From Pelagophyceae sp. CCMP2097 (Eukaryota > Sar > Pelagophyceae): a stretch of DNA of 30,711 bases. Below the pieces are notes generated by a model. That model ran no database searches and was not told the origin of the DNA. It saw only the letters and a list, made by a program, of their open reading frames with translations. Shown here piece after piece: positions 1 to 10,521 of the stretch (position 1 is the stretch's first letter; each line of letters opens with the position of its first letter). The stretch is taken from positions 9,826 through 40,536 of the forward strand of contig MU657549.1 of the NCBI GenBank assembly GCA_026770575.1, read 5' to 3'. Made by a program: the position numbers and the translations under genes.

Positions 1-44
1 TTTTTTTCTTCCCAAAGGTGGAACCTCACGGATGGACCCGGCGA

Positions 45-59
45 CGGACAGACAAACAA

Positions 60-93
<34 letters not shown>
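45..93. repeat. (CAGA)n / (CAAA)n microsatellite
   Basis: A run of imperfect four-base units, mainly CAGA with some CAAA, lies about 240 bases upstream of the SDR oxidoreductase start. It is a simple repeat seen directly in the sequence; no function is implied. Confidence 0.95.
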
Positions 94-94
<1 letters not shown>

Positions 95-122
95 TAATTG
101 CCCCTGGTAATCCTTCAATCAA

Positions 123-191
123 AGGACCCGAAGGGCCCTTGCCGTAAACTGACGTTGAATAAACGGCAAGGACCCTTCGCGATCGGGTCCT
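123..191. repeat. imperfect inverted repeat upstream of the SDR gene
   Basis: The left arm at 123-145 (AGGACCCG, then AGGGCCCTTGCCGT) is matched by the reverse complement of 163-191 (ACGGCAAGGACCCT, a six-base insertion, then CGGGTCCT). The loop is about 17 bases. It lies just before the first possible start codon of the SDR gene, so it could be a 5' UTR hairpin or a remnant of a mobile element; the sequence alone does not decide. Confidence 0.6.
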
Positions 192-329
192 GAATGAACA
201 TTTGGCGATATCGAAGCTTCTGTGTGGTTCGAAGGGGCAGCGCTTCCGCGGCGGTCGACGCTCTGGTGGTTCGGTCCCGCGGCTGTCTTGCCGGCGACAC
301 GTCGCGGAGGCGTGTGCGCCGCCGAGCAG

Positions 330-1133
330 ATGAGTGGCCGCTGCGCCATTTTGACTGGCGCGGGGTCGGGCGTCGGCCGCGCGACGGCGGTGCTGCTGGC
401 GAGCCGCGGCTGGCGCCTCGCGCTGCTGGGGCGGACGCGGGCCACGCTGATGCAGACCGAGCAGCTCTGCGGCGCGGGCGAGCACGTGGTCGTCGAGGCG
501 GACGTCGGAGACGACGCCGCCGTGCACCGGGCCGTCGAAGAGGCAAACGCCGCGTTCAAGGGCCGCCTCGACGCGCTGCTCAACGTCGCCGGCGTCGTAC
601 CGCGCAGCGCCGGCGATGCTGGAAGGGGCGGGCGGCGCGAAGAGGGGCCGCTGTTGGAGCGAAAGCCGCGATAGGCGCCGCGCGCGGCCGTTGCCGCGAC
701 GGACTCGCGGATGATGCGGTCGGCGCTCGACGTCAACGTCGTGGGCCCGGCGGCGCTCATCTCCGCGTCGTGGCCGCGGCTCGTGGCTTCGAGAGGCGCC
801 ATCGTGAACGTCTCGAGCATGGCAGCAGTAGACCCTTTCTCCGGCTTCCTCGCCTACGGCGCCTCCAAGGCCGCGCTCGAGTCGCTGACGCGGTCCGTCA
901 ACGTCGAGGGCCGCGAGGCGGGCGTGCGCGCGTTTACGCTCACGCTCGGCGCCGTGGAGACGAAAATGCTCCGCGGGCTCTTCGGTACCGACGACTGCCC
1001 GCCGGAAGCCGCGCTCCAACCCGAAGACGTCGCGCGCGAGATCCTCGAGTGCCTCGAGGGCAAACGCGATCACGACAAACCCATATTCCTCGTGCCGCAG
1101 CAGCCGCGCCGGCCCCCCGACGTCGTTTCATAA
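330..1133 (+). CDS. short-chain dehydrogenase/reductase (SDR family)
   Basis: Two exons, 330-596 and 675-1133, are joined in phase 0 across a 78-base GT-AG intron with an in-frame stop, giving about 241 residues. The N-terminus has the Rossmann dinucleotide motif TGAGSGVG (residues 9-16), followed by NVAG at the position of the family's NNAG. Exon 2 has the catalytic set: VNVSS (Ser136/137) and YGASK (Tyr150, Lys154). The family oxidises or reduces alcohols and ketones with NAD(P)H; the substrate cannot be read from the sequence. An in-frame upstream start at 222 would add 36 residues without a clear targeting signal. I prefer 330 because the family fold begins there. The gene is convergent with the thioredoxin gene, and the two stops are only 22 bases apart. 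Confidence 0.85.
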
Positions 1134-1155
1134 AAGAAATGCTTACGGGGCCTCC

Positions 1156-1993
1156 TTAAGCGGCGTAGGCTTCGACGAACTTTACGAGCTGCGCGGCCAT
1201 CATCGCCCCCTCGACGCGGCCGACTTCTTCGCCGCCGCGGAAGAGGAGGATCGTCGGCAGCGCCGAGACCTTGAGGCGCGAGGCCAGATCCGGCTCCTTG
1301 TCCGAGTCGATCTTCGCCACGCGCGCCTTGGCGCCGAGCGTCTTGGCCGCCTTTGCCAGCTCTGGGGCCATGAGCAGGCACGGCCCGCACCAAGTCGCGT
1401 AGACGTCGACCTGAGCCCCGGACGTTTACCGCGGCACTCGCTCGGCATCCCCGCGTTTCGAAAGCGTCTTCCCCGGCGCCCGATTCGCCTCTGCTGTGAC
1501 TGTGAGTGTCCGGGGTTGCCGACGGCGGGCGCGGGTTGAAACAAGGAGGAGCGCCTTGGAGTCCGACTGGACCTCAATCTCAAAACCCTCGCCCGTCAAC
1601 TCGGAAACGGCCCCGAGCTAGAGACGCGCCGTCGGTATATCCCTCGCGAGCGGCGCCGGGGGGACGTACGGTGACGAGGCCAGAGGGGCAAAAGTTCTCT
1701 TCGTTGGCCATGGCCCCGGCGAGCGCCGTCACGAGCTACAGAGACGCATCTCGCGCGCCGGGCGCGGGCGGCGCAAGTCGTACCTCCTCCTTCTCGATAT
1801 ACGACGCCCAGCTGATGCCCCGCTCGCCGAGCGCCTGGCGCAGGTCGGCCACCTTCATGGCCCGGAGCTCGTCGACGGCGGCCGCGCGGACGACGGTGGC
1901 GCGCCGCGGCCGCGGCGCGCCGGCGGCGGCGCGGAACGCGGACGCCACACCCGCCGACAGCGCAGTGAGCAGCAGAGCCAAGAGTCGCGCCAT
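1156..1993 (-). CDS. plastid-targeted SAP-like domain plus thioredoxin protein
   Basis: Four exons (1993-1784, 1735-1670, 1617-1543, 1410-1156) join in phase 0 to give 201 residues; the introns are 48, 52 and 132 bases. The N-terminus is a hydrophobic signal peptide followed by the ASAFRA motif, which marks import into a complex plastid. Residues about 40-75 form a SAP-like helix pair (LRAMKVADLRQALGERG, then the EKEELV end). A thioredoxin fold follows, with the redox site WCGPC at Cys125/Cys128 and the cis-proline loop ALPT (Pro169). It probably reduces disulfides in the plastid stroma; the SAP-like part may bind a partner or nucleic acid, which is inference. The start is the only Met giving a proper signal peptide. 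Both the FCPSG stretch and the thioredoxin core are restored only by splicing, which supports the exon model. Confidence 0.85.
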
Positions 1994-2611
1994 CGTCGAG
2001 CGCCGATGGTCGTTTCGGCGAAGGGTCACGATTCGGTTCAAGTCCTGAGAGTTCCGAGTATACTTCTTGCGGTCCCGGCCGGTCCCTCGACGGGCCCCCA
2101 AACGATGAGCTCCAACGTTCTCTCGAGAAAGGCGGCGATCTTCCAGCAAGATGTACTCGAGCGCTTGCCGTTCGAGACAAGTCTACCCGGTGGACAGAAA
2201 AGCCTCCTTGAAACCGCAGTGTACAGGAGCTGTGTACAAGGTCCAAGTGGCCTCGGGTAAAGGCCTTCGGACTCTCAAGAGGCCGGTGGAGCCAGAGGCC
2301 AGCGGTGCCGTCGGAGGCCTGCGGTGTCGCTCGAGGGCTCCCGCCGGCGGGGCAGAGGCTGTGCGGACCGACCGGCCCGCGGGGAATCCCTGAGAAGCGG
2401 CGGCGAGAGGATCCTCGCAGGGACGGCCTGGAAGAGTGCCTGAGTCGACACCGAGGGGGGTTGTCCGAGACTCGGGTATGCGGGCGAGAACTCCGAGATA
2501 GAAGGAGCCTCTAATTACGACCAAAACTCGCGACATCCTCCGCCCCGGCCGCCCCCCGGGTTCGCCTCGCGCGGCCGCCGGTCTTCGCACGGGCTTTTCC
2601 TCGGCGTCGGG
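1994..2611. other. gap between the thioredoxin and V-ATPase B genes; no gene seen
   Basis: This 618-base stretch holds the 5' flank of the thioredoxin gene and the 3' flank of V-ATPase subunit B, both on the minus strand. Open frames exist on both strands, but their composition is low-complexity Arg/Ala/Gly/Pro and no family is recognisable. I see no RNA gene or repeat in it. Confidence 0.6.
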
Positions 2612-4292
2612 CTACGCCTTCTCCTCTGGCTTGTCGGCGCGGCGCGCGTAGTGCGTGGCGAGCGTCTTCTTGTCAATCTTCTTGAGGAGCTCCTTGGGGA
2701 AGGCGCGGAGGAGCGACCAGGCGAGGTCGAGCGACTCGAAGATAGTGCGGTTCTGGTACGGGCCCTGCGCGATGAACTTGTACTCGAAGCGCTCCAAGAA
2801 GGAGAGGTAGAGGTGGTCGTCCAGCGAGAGGGCCTCCTCGCCGACGACGGCCTTCATGGCCATGACATCCTTGCCCTGCGCGTACGACGCGTAGAGCTGG
2901 TTCGAGACGGCACCGTGGTCGTTGCGCGTCATGCCCTCGCCGATAGCGGACTTCATCAGGCGCGACAGCGACGGCAGCACGTTGATGGGCGGGAAGATCT
3001 CCTTGTTGTGCATCTGGCGGTCGAGGTAGATCTGGCCCTCGGTGATGTAGCCCGTGAGGTCGGGGATGGGGTGCGTGATGTCGTCGTTGGGCATGGTCAA
3101 GATGGGCAGCTGCGTGATGGAGCCGTTGCGGCCGTCGACGCGGCCGGCGCGCTCGTAGATGGTCGACAAATCCGTGTACATGTAGCCTGGGTAGCCGCGG
3201 CGGCCGGGGACCTCCTCGCGCGCGGCGGAGACCTCGCGGAGCGCGTCGGCGTACGACGACATGTCCGTGAGGATGGCTAGAACGTGCATATCCTTCTCGT
3301 AGGCCAAATACTCCGCCGTCGTCAGCGTGAGGCGCGGCGTGATGATGCGCTCAATCGTCGGGTCGTTGGCCAAGTTAAGGAAGAGCACGGTGCGCTGCAT
3401 GGCACCCGACTCCTCAAAGTCGTTGCGGAAGAAGCGCGCGGTTTCCATGTTCACGCCCATGGCGCCAAAGCACAACGCAAAATTCTCCTCGTGCGAGTCC
3501 ATCGTGTCCTTGAGCTTGACGAGCGACGCCTGCCGGCAAATCTGGGCCGCGACCTCGTTGTGCGGCAGACCGGCCGCCGAGAAGAGGGGAATCTTCTGGC
3601 CGCGCGCAATCGAGTTCATCACGTCGATGGCGGAGATGCCCGTCTGGATCATGGCCTTGGGGTAGTCGCGGCACGACGGGTTGATGGGCGTGCCGTTGAT
3701 GTCGAGGTACTGCTCGGCCAGCACGGCTGGCGCGCCGTCGATGACCTTGCCCGAGCCGTTGAAGGAACGGCCGAGCATCTCCTCGGAGATGGCCATCTTC
3801 AGCACGTCGCCCGTGAACTCGCAGTGCGTGTGCCGGTTGTCAATGTCCGACGTGCCCTCGAAGACCTGCACCACGGCGCGCGAGCCCGAGACCTCGAGGA
3901 CCTACCCGAATTTCCGTCCAAGCGAGTTTTCGCCTCTGCGACGCGCCGCTGCCGCCGCTGCCGCCGGGATGCCCGCCGCCGCCATAAAGGCCGCGCCAGG
4001 GCGGCCGTCAGCGCCGCCTCGGGCGGCTCTCCAAGAATCCGGTCCAAAAGGCTTTTAAGTCCAGAGCCTCTGCGGCCGCAAGGCTATAGCGCTGCGTGTC
4101 GAGGGTGACGGCGTGGGCGCGGACGCAGGCGGTGACCTGGCCCGAGCGGCGCTCGCCGTTGCCGAGCTTGAGGTTCACAATCTCGGCAAACTTGGGCATC
4201 TTCACATTCTCGAGGATGACCAGCGGGCCGTTGACGCCCTCGATGGTGCGGTAGTCCAGGCGCGGGTGCACCGCGTACTCGGCGGGCGCCAT
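2612..4292 (-). CDS. V-type proton ATPase subunit B
   Basis: Two exons, 4292-4137 (52 codons) and 3901-2612, are separated by a 235-base intron and give 481 residues, slightly shorter than typical eukaryotic B subunits (about 490-510). Exon 1 carries [19 protein letters not shown] and the beta-barrel region. The join restores [22 protein letters not shown], a family landmark. Exon 2 contains [56 protein letters not shown] and the [13 protein letters not shown] segment. The subunit is the non-catalytic nucleotide-binding partner of subunit A in the cytosolic V1 head, which acidifies vacuoles and endomembranes. The gene diverges from the bilin reductase gene across 140 bases. Confidence 0.98.
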
Positions 4293-4432
4293 CTGGAGGA
4301 AGGCGGGCGAGGACGCGGAGCGACCGACAGCCCAGAAGACTGGAATGGATGGGCTCTCAAAAGCGAATGGTCTGAAATTGCTGCGGCTCTCTCTCCCTTT
4401 ATAAAGTTTCTTAAAGGCCTCTCAGAGTCACG
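4293..4432. promoter_or_regulatory. shared promoter region of V-ATPase B (-) and bilin reductase (+)
   Basis: The start codons of the two divergent genes are 140 bases apart, so this interval must hold both promoters and both 5' UTRs. A TATA-like TTTATAAAG lies at 4398-4406, 27 bases before the bilin reductase ATG and 106 bases before the V-ATPase ATG. It is nearly palindromic and could serve either direction. Its role is inferred. Confidence 0.5.
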
Positions 4433-5472
4433 ATGCCGAAACGGAAACCCGCGACGATGCGGTGGCGCAGCTCCGCGCTGCTGCGGCTGGCGCTGCTGCT
4501 GCCCGCCTGCGCGCCCTTTTGCGCGCCCAACGCCGGAAGGCGGGCCCGCGCTCGGTCCGTCGGCACCGAGGCGCAGGTGCGTGTTCGTGTTCCGCGGAAG
4601 CTCTCGGCTCGCGACGGCCACGCCCGTAGGTCTCGACGGAGGCCCCCGCGGACGTCGAGGAGCCGCGCATGTGGCCCGGGTGGACGAAGAGCGTGGCGCC
4701 GAACTCTACGCTCCTCTACATGTCCTTTTTGGAGCACCAGCTCGGCGTCCTCGAGGCCATGGGCGCAAAGCCCGTCGAGCTCGAGGACCGGCTGCAGTAC
4801 GCGACCAAGACCAAGAACGACGCCGTGGGCGCGCGCGTGGCGAGCAAGGTCTTCAAGGTCGAAGGCCTATTTAGAAGGGTGCGCATGACGTACTTCGACG
4901 GCGGGCCCTCGCTCCAAGTCTTCAACTCGCTCTGGTATCCGGACTTTGACCGCGTCGACGCGCCGCTGCTGGGCATCGACCTCTTGGCCTTTGGCGACAA
5001 GAAGCTGCTCTGCGTCGTGGACGCCCAGCCCCTCCGCGGCCGCGACGAGAAGACCGACGGGTCGGCGCACGCCACGGCCGCCCTCGCCGCCGTGCGCGCC
5101 GTGGAGGGCCGCGACGAGCTGCGCGGCTCCGTCTCGAGCCGCTGGTACGACGACAACTGCTATTTCTCGAAAGAGATGTTGTACTCGCGCTTCGAGGAGT
5201 CCGGCCGCCAGGGCATCCAGGCCGCGCTGCAGCCGGCGTTTGAGGACTACCTCGCCGCGTACATCGACGTCGTCCGAAACGCGCCCGTCGACGCGGGCCA
5301 CGCGGATTCGGCGCGCGAGGCGCAGCGCGTCTACGACGACTTCAACGCCGAGCGCGACCCCGCCCACGGCCTCTTCACGTCGTACTTCGGCGAGCAGTGG
5401 GCCAACGACTTTGTCCGCGACTTTCTCTTCAAGCTCTCCGCCCCCAAGGAGCCGCACGCCCCGGAGACGTAA
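4433..5472 (+). CDS. plastid ferredoxin-dependent bilin reductase (HY2/PcyA/PebB family)
   Basis: Exons 4433-4576 and 4630-5472, joined across a 53-base GT-AG intron, encode 328 residues. Residues 9-40 are a signal peptide ending at a CAPF motif, indicating plastid import; Met9 is an alternative start. The mature part (from about residue 62) has the family core: YPDFDRVDAPLLGIDLLAF with Asp165 in the sheet facing the bilin, VVDAQPL (179-183), FSKEMLYSRF (227 onward), and the C-terminal YDDFNAERDPAHGLFTSYFG with Asp291 in the second conserved acidic position. Members reduce biliverdin IXa to a phytobilin with electrons from ferredoxin. I cannot tell the product (PEB, PCB or PphiB) from sequence; FSKEML most resembles PebB/PcyA types. 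A likely use is chromophore for phytochrome or another bilin protein. Confidence 0.9.
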
Positions 5473-5577
5473 AAGGTGGAAGTAACAAAAAGACATTAGA
5501 ACAGGAGCTGCCGCGCGCCGTCGAGGAGCGAGCGTCTCGCACCCGACGGTCGATGCCGCGGAACGGCCGCGCCGCTC

Positions 5578-6292
5578 TCAGCTCTGCCAGGGCCAGCGGA
5601 AGGCTGGCGCGGCGTCCAGTGGCGCGGCGGCGTCGGTGGCGTCCGGTGGCGCAGCCGCGTCGGCGTCGGCGTCCGGCGCGGCGGCCTCCTTGGGGTCCTT
5701 TTGCCCCGAGAAGAATCGCATCATCTTGCCCATGACGTCGGCTTCCGGGTCCTCGTAGCCCCGGTCGACGTAAGGCAGGCGCAAGTCGAAGCGCTCGCCG
5801 CCGTCGTACTGGCCTCCCACGCCGAATTCGCCGCCAACGCCGAACGACGGCAGCGGAAGCGGGATGCCTAGGCGCGCGCTGCGGACCGGCGCGGGCTGAA
5901 TCGCCGGCGACCGCGCGCAGAAACGCACCGCCCTCGCGCATCTCGCCGTCGGTGCCGAGGCCCGTCTTCAAGTCGCCGATCTCGCCCGATTCGCGGAGCC
6001 GCTTCCATTCGATCATGGGGTCCACGGTCATGTCCGTCTGGAAGGCCCATTTCGTGACTTGTTCCTTGGTCGCGGCCGCGCGCCGCTGATTCACATCGTT
6101 GAAGTACTCGTCCTTCGCCGCCGAACTGCGCCGGCGTTTGAGCATCGCCTTTTGCTCAAGCACCTGCGCGTCCTTCCACGCGTCGTCCTCGCCCGGAGGC
6201 GCGGCGCCGCGCGAAACGCGGCAAACGCGCGTCGAAGGCGCCGTAAACGCAGACGCGCCCAGAGCCGCCGCCGAAATGAGTACGGCCAGCAT
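5578..6292 (-). CDS. plastid-targeted protein of unknown function
   Basis: Exons 6292-5929 and 5867-5578 join across a 61-base intron (donor GTGCGT, acceptor TAG) into 217 residues. The first 17 residues are a signal peptide followed by the textbook ASAFTAP motif, so plastid import is well supported. The mature protein has a charged helical segment (QVLEQKAMLKRRRSSAAKDEYF, then VTKWAFQTDMTVDPMIEWKRL) followed by a glycine-rich stretch, IPLPLPSFGVGGEFGVGGQYD, and GERFDLRLPYVDRGYEDPEAD. The tail is Ala/Asp-rich and low complexity. No catalytic motif or membrane segment is visible and I do not recognise the family. It is convergent with the bilin reductase gene, with stops 105 bases apart. Confidence 0.8.
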
Positions 6293-6757
6293 CCGTGCGA
6301 GACGCCAAAGGCCGGCGCGAGAGATCGACGCGCGGCCCGCCCGCTGCGACAGAGGGCCTCGATTCCTGAGCTCGCGCTCGGTCCCTAGGAATTCCTACTA
6401 CTAGGAATTCCTAGTAGGCCTGGACTCGGAGAGACCTTGCAATGAGGCATGAGGGTGTTAATTTATAGACCGGAAAGCGGCGTTGAGTGCAGTGTGCGAC
6501 TCCCGTGCAGATCGGCGGCGCTCGCAGGGAGGAAGAGCGGTCGAGCAATTGCAATTGGCGGAAATCTTACCTCCAGTTTTGTGATACATTATTGACCTTG
6601 CTCCCCGGGTGCGGAGTCGGCGGGACCCTGAACACAGGGATCTCGGACCCGTCTGGGACCCCTGAGGCCCCTCCGAGTCGAGCATGCAGGAGCGGAACAA
6701 AAGGAGTGGGGATCTAAACATGGCCCGAGGTCCGGGCGGCCGCCGCGCTTCGCGGGT
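6293..6757. other. intergenic, with a palindromic tandem repeat; no gene seen
   Basis: 465 bases separate the starts and ends of two minus-strand genes. Apart from the palindrome pair at 6385-6416, I see only low-complexity GC-rich sequence and short unconvincing open frames. It contains the promoter of the unknown plastid protein at its left end. Confidence 0.6.
6385..6416. repeat. tandem pair of palindromic 16-base units
   Basis: CTAGGAATTCCTA occurs at 6385-6397 and again at 6401-6413. Each contains the perfect 12-base palindrome TAGGAATTCCTA, and the units follow each other directly. The block can form a long cruciform or bind a dimeric factor twice; no function is known. Confidence 0.9.
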
Positions 6758-7970
6758 TCACGTCTTGCCCCAGCTGAGGTTGAGGCCTTTGATTGCGGCC
6801 TTTGCGGAGATCTCGCGGACCTCGGTCGTCATCGCGGCTTCCGCGTAGGCGAAGCGCGCCGCCGAGTCCGTTAGCTTCAAAGCCTCGAACTTAACGTCGA
6901 GCGCGCAGCCCTCGAGCGCCAGGAAGCTCGCCAGCTCGAGCCTGATGGACGAGCGTTGCGCTCGGCCCGGACGGCGACGGGGAACTCGCGTGTGGTGCTC
7001 CGAGTCGCCGAGCGCCGACGTCGCCGCGAGCGCGCGCGCGCGCTCCAGGAGCCCCGCGCCGTCGCTCGCGTCGAGGGCAGCCGCGTCGGCCTGCGTCAGA
7101 AACGCGCGCGGATCCACCTTGAGCTCGTCGGCGCGCCGCAGCGCAATGTCCTCCGACGAGGACAGCTGCGCCAGCTCCGCGTGCGCCAAAGCGCACTGCT
7201 CCGCCGCCTGCGAAGGCACACACAGGGTAAAGCAGGGTAAAGCAGGGTAAAGCAGGGCAAAGCTTGGCAGTCGGCGGGCGAGGTTGCTCACGCGGCGGAG
7301 GTCGTCGATGTCGGCCCGCTCGTCGGCGAGGCCGCTCGTCTTGACCGTCGTGTACACGGCTTCCTCGTCGTCCATGAGCGACTCAATCACGATCCGCCCG
7401 GCGCCGCGGATCGTCGCGCCGACGCCGACGTCGAGGCCTGTGGGTCCGCAGTCGCATGCCGCGCCCCTCAAGGAGGCACGCGTGGGCACGCACGCTCCCA
7501 CGCCTCGATCTTGGCCAGGGTGCCAATCGTGACGAGCCGGTTGCCGCCAAAGTAGCCGCACGCCACCAGGCCCTCGTTCTTCGACGTCGCATGCTCGAAC
7601 AGCCTGAGGAGCGCCGGTCGACGAGGCCCGCGGTGGCGCGCGGGCCCGGCGCCTCGTGGCGCCTCGACGATGGCCGGTCCGGACCCCCGGCGCCGCGCCC
7701 CTGCCCGGCGGCGCATCTCCGGCGCTCCCACGACGCTGATGTGTACGAGAGGAAGCGGCTCTCGTAGAAGTGGAGGTATCGCGCCTGGCCGGGGAGGAGC
7801 ACCTCCTCGAGGCCAAAGGGAAGGAGACCGAGGTCCCGCGCCGCGCGCAGCCCGAGTTTGCCTCTCCTCGGCCGCGCGGCCGACTCGAGCGGCGCGAAGC
7901 CGCGGGCGACCCCGAGCAGCAGCGCACAGCACGCCAGGCCACGCGCTTGCATAAGATGCAACATGCGCAT
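6758..7970 (-). CDS. plastid LON-substrate-binding-domain protein
   Basis: Four exons (7970-7747, 7603-7494, 7437-7292, 7207-6758) give 309 residues; the introns are 143, 56 and 84 bases. The N-terminus is a signal peptide ending in RGFAP, so plastid import is likely. Residues 49-75 read GLLPFGLEEVLLPGQARYLHFYESRFL, the first strands of the LON/PUA-like domain. VACGYFGGNRLVTIGTLAKIEAWE and VGVGATIRGAGRIVIESL follow, typical of stand-alone LON-domain proteins that lack the ATPase and protease parts. The C-terminal half is alpha-helical with a possible coiled coil. It may be a substrate adaptor for plastid proteolysis, which is inference. The segment near 6945-6995 (an Arg-rich stretch) is out of character and could hide a frameshift or an unrecognised intron. 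Confidence 0.8.
7223..7262. repeat. 10-base minisatellite inside an intron of the LON-domain gene
   Basis: Four tandem copies of CAGGGTAAAG (the last with one change) fill half of the 84-base third intron. On the coding strand they supply a pyrimidine-rich CTTTACCCTG tract upstream of the acceptor. Confidence 0.9.
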
Positions 7971-8131
7971 GCGGTCGCCAAAAAGCTTTCAGCGATGTAT
8001 CAGAGCTCGGGTCCACGTGAAGCCGGTCCACCCAAGACTGGACCAGGTGCCCAAGCTTCGTCGCAGAGGCCTGCTTTCGACTGAAGATGGCCCACACCCG
8101 AGCTCCGCACGATAAAAGTCGTGGAACAAAT

Positions 8132-10521
8132 TCAAACTTTACGTGCTTGCTGCAGGCTCCTCCGTTGCAGTTGCATCAAGAGGTCGGGCGGCGGTGGTCG
8201 CACGGCTTCGACGGCGTCGTCGGGCGTCGCGGGAGTCGCCCTGCGCCGCTCCGTAGCCTCGAGGAAGCTGTGAGGTGCGCGCGTGAGCGGCGCCACGGGT
8301 CGAAGCGCGCACTGGCACACCACTCACGCACCTCGTGCCCGTCGACGCCCGCCGCGCCAACCCCTCTGGTCTCTTGCCGATGGCCGCCGAGTCCGGCGAC
8401 GGCAGAGTCGACGGCAGAGGCGGCTGCGGCAGAGGCGACTGCGGCGACGGCGGCGACGGCGGCTCGGCCGGCGCGTCAGCGTCGGCCACAAAGGCGTCGA
8501 TGTCCATGTCGTCGGCACAAAACTCAACGTACGACGCGTGGCGCTGCTGGGCCTTATTCAACGTGCCCTGCCGCTCGCGCTCGACGAGCCTACGCGGTGC
8601 CGTCGCGCGCGCGGCGCGCGGCGGCGAGCGAGGGTCGTCCGCCGGTCGAGAGGCATGCGGCCTCGGCCGGCGGCGGGGCGGACGCACTCTTGGAGCTTGG
8701 AGCGCGCTTGCTCGCGCCAGGCTTTCTTGGCGCCGTCGGAGTCGGCGTCAAAGTCAAAAGGCAGCACCGCGTAGACCGCGCGGAGCTCGACGACGTCGAG
8801 GCTGTTGACCGCGAAGCGCGATCGCAGGTCCGCCGGGTGCAGCTTGCGCACGCGCGCCGGCTCTAAGCGCACCAGCCACAGCGCGGGAGTCGACCAGACG
8901 CGCTTCGCCGCGTTCGAGTAGCCGCGTAGCCGCCGCGCGTCCGAGACGCCGCGAGAGGCCGCCGCCGCCGAAAACGCCGCGTGCACCTGCGCCGCAATCT
9001 CAGGGCCGACGGCCGACATCGACTCTTTCGGGGCGCGACCGGGCCCGCGCCCTCTGCTGACGACGGAGCTCACGCGGCGCGACGTCGACGAGTTGATGTC
9101 TCGTGGGACGAGGCGCCGCGTCCGCTCGAGCGCGGCGAGGTTGAGCGGGAGCTGCTCGCGCTCCCAGTCGGCGCTCTGCTGCGCGATTCGCTCGACGAAG
9201 TCGGGGTGCGCCTGCGCCGCGGTGCGCCGGGGTCCCGCGGCGCGTCGCACGACTCGGGGGTCTCACCCTGATGGCGCGGTCGATGTTTTCGAGCTCGGCC
9301 TCGACGGTGGTGTCGCCGCTGAAGAGCTTTTCCGCGGCCCGCTTGAGGTCCCCTTCCAGCTCGTCGAGCGTCTTGTCTTCCGCCCCGTCGGCGGCTTGCG
9401 AAGACAGCTTGGACCGAAGCGCGCGCACAAGGCTCTCAAGCTCGGCGATGCGATGCGCCTTGGCGCCGTCGGCCAAACGCGGACCCACGGGTGCCGCGGA
9501 CGTCTCGGCCGCCGCCGCCGCAAAGGCGGCCGCGCTCTGCCGCACCGCCGGCGGCGCCTCGTCGGGCGAAACCGCCTGCTCCATCAGCGCGACGGGCCGC
9601 AGCGACTGCGCGCGCCGCCTAAACAGCACGGGCGTGGGACCCGCGGCGCTCTCCGCCGATCAAGGCACCTCATTTTCGTCGCCGCGTCGCCGTCGTAGCC
9701 GTTGTGTCGTGACGAGGCCCGGCCCGGCTCATGCACCGCGGGCGAGACGACCTGTCAGAGCGGCACGGATCACATCGGACAGATGCGTGCGTCGTTCGCG
9801 GCGGCCCCGCCAGAATCACAAAGGACCGCCGCGACGAGGGGCCCGCACCACGACGACGTCCGTCATCGAGTCGTGCTGAATGAGCTGGGCGATCTGGACC
9901 ACGAGCCGATTGCTCAGACAGCCCCACCTGCGTCACAGTGAGGGAGCGTCCCGCTTCCGCGAAAGCCAAAAGGAAGCTCACTGTGCGAGCTGCACGACTT
10001 CGCAGAGCCACCGCTCGAGTTGCACGGCGGGCTCCTCCTCGCTCGCCACCGGCTTCGACGCGCCTAGCCGGGAAAGCTGCGGAGCCGCCGCCGCCGCCGA
10101 GGGGCGCGCACCGATCAAGCTGGAGAGCGACCGGGCCCGTAGAAGTTCGGGAAACGGCGACCTGACGAGCTCGTCGAAGCCGCCCGAGCGCATCGACTGC
10201 CGCAGCTCGCGGAAGGGGAGCATCGCGTGCGCGACTTGGACCTGCGCGCGCCGAGGCTCGCGCGCACGTTCCCGAGGATTTTTCGCGCACCTCCGTCTTC
10301 TGCGGCGCGGCGCAGCGCACGTTGTAGTACGGTTGCCCGGCGACGGCGTGGCCGGCGGCCACGGTCACCCGCGCGTCTCCCAGCTTCGCGACGACGCCCG
10401 CGCCTTCCGACGCATCGTCGAACAACGGCGACCGCTGGAGCGACGTTATCGACGAGATGGAGGCCCGGAGCCGCGACCGCAGGTCCGGGACCGGCGTCCC
10501 CGCCGGCTTCGCATCCGCCAT
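8132..10521 (-). CDS. large unknown protein with a conserved ELRAVYAVLP domain
   Basis: Seven exons (10521-10291, 10241-9982, 9927-9849, 9650-9267, 9211-8688, 8589-8332, 8267-8132) join in phase to 623 residues; all introns are GT-AG, 49-198 bases. The N-terminal 190 residues are helical (SITSLQRSPLFDDASEG, FRELRQSMRSGGFDELVRSPFPELL). The middle (KAHRIAELESLVRALRSKL, KTLDELEGDLKRAAEKL) looks like a short coiled coil. The best-structured part, around residues 430-490, reads RVRKLHPADLRSRFAVNSLDVVELRAVYAVLP and continues into FDADSDGAKKAWREQ. The tail is Pro/Ser-rich with an acidic patch. There is no signal peptide or catalytic motif and I do not recognise the family. The third intron's acceptor (9651) is the least certain junction. 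Confidence 0.6.

Noticed and set aside
2183..2590. A 135-codon minus-strand frame upstream of the thioredoxin gene
   Set aside because: Low-complexity composition, no recognisable domain, no splice extension that improves it.
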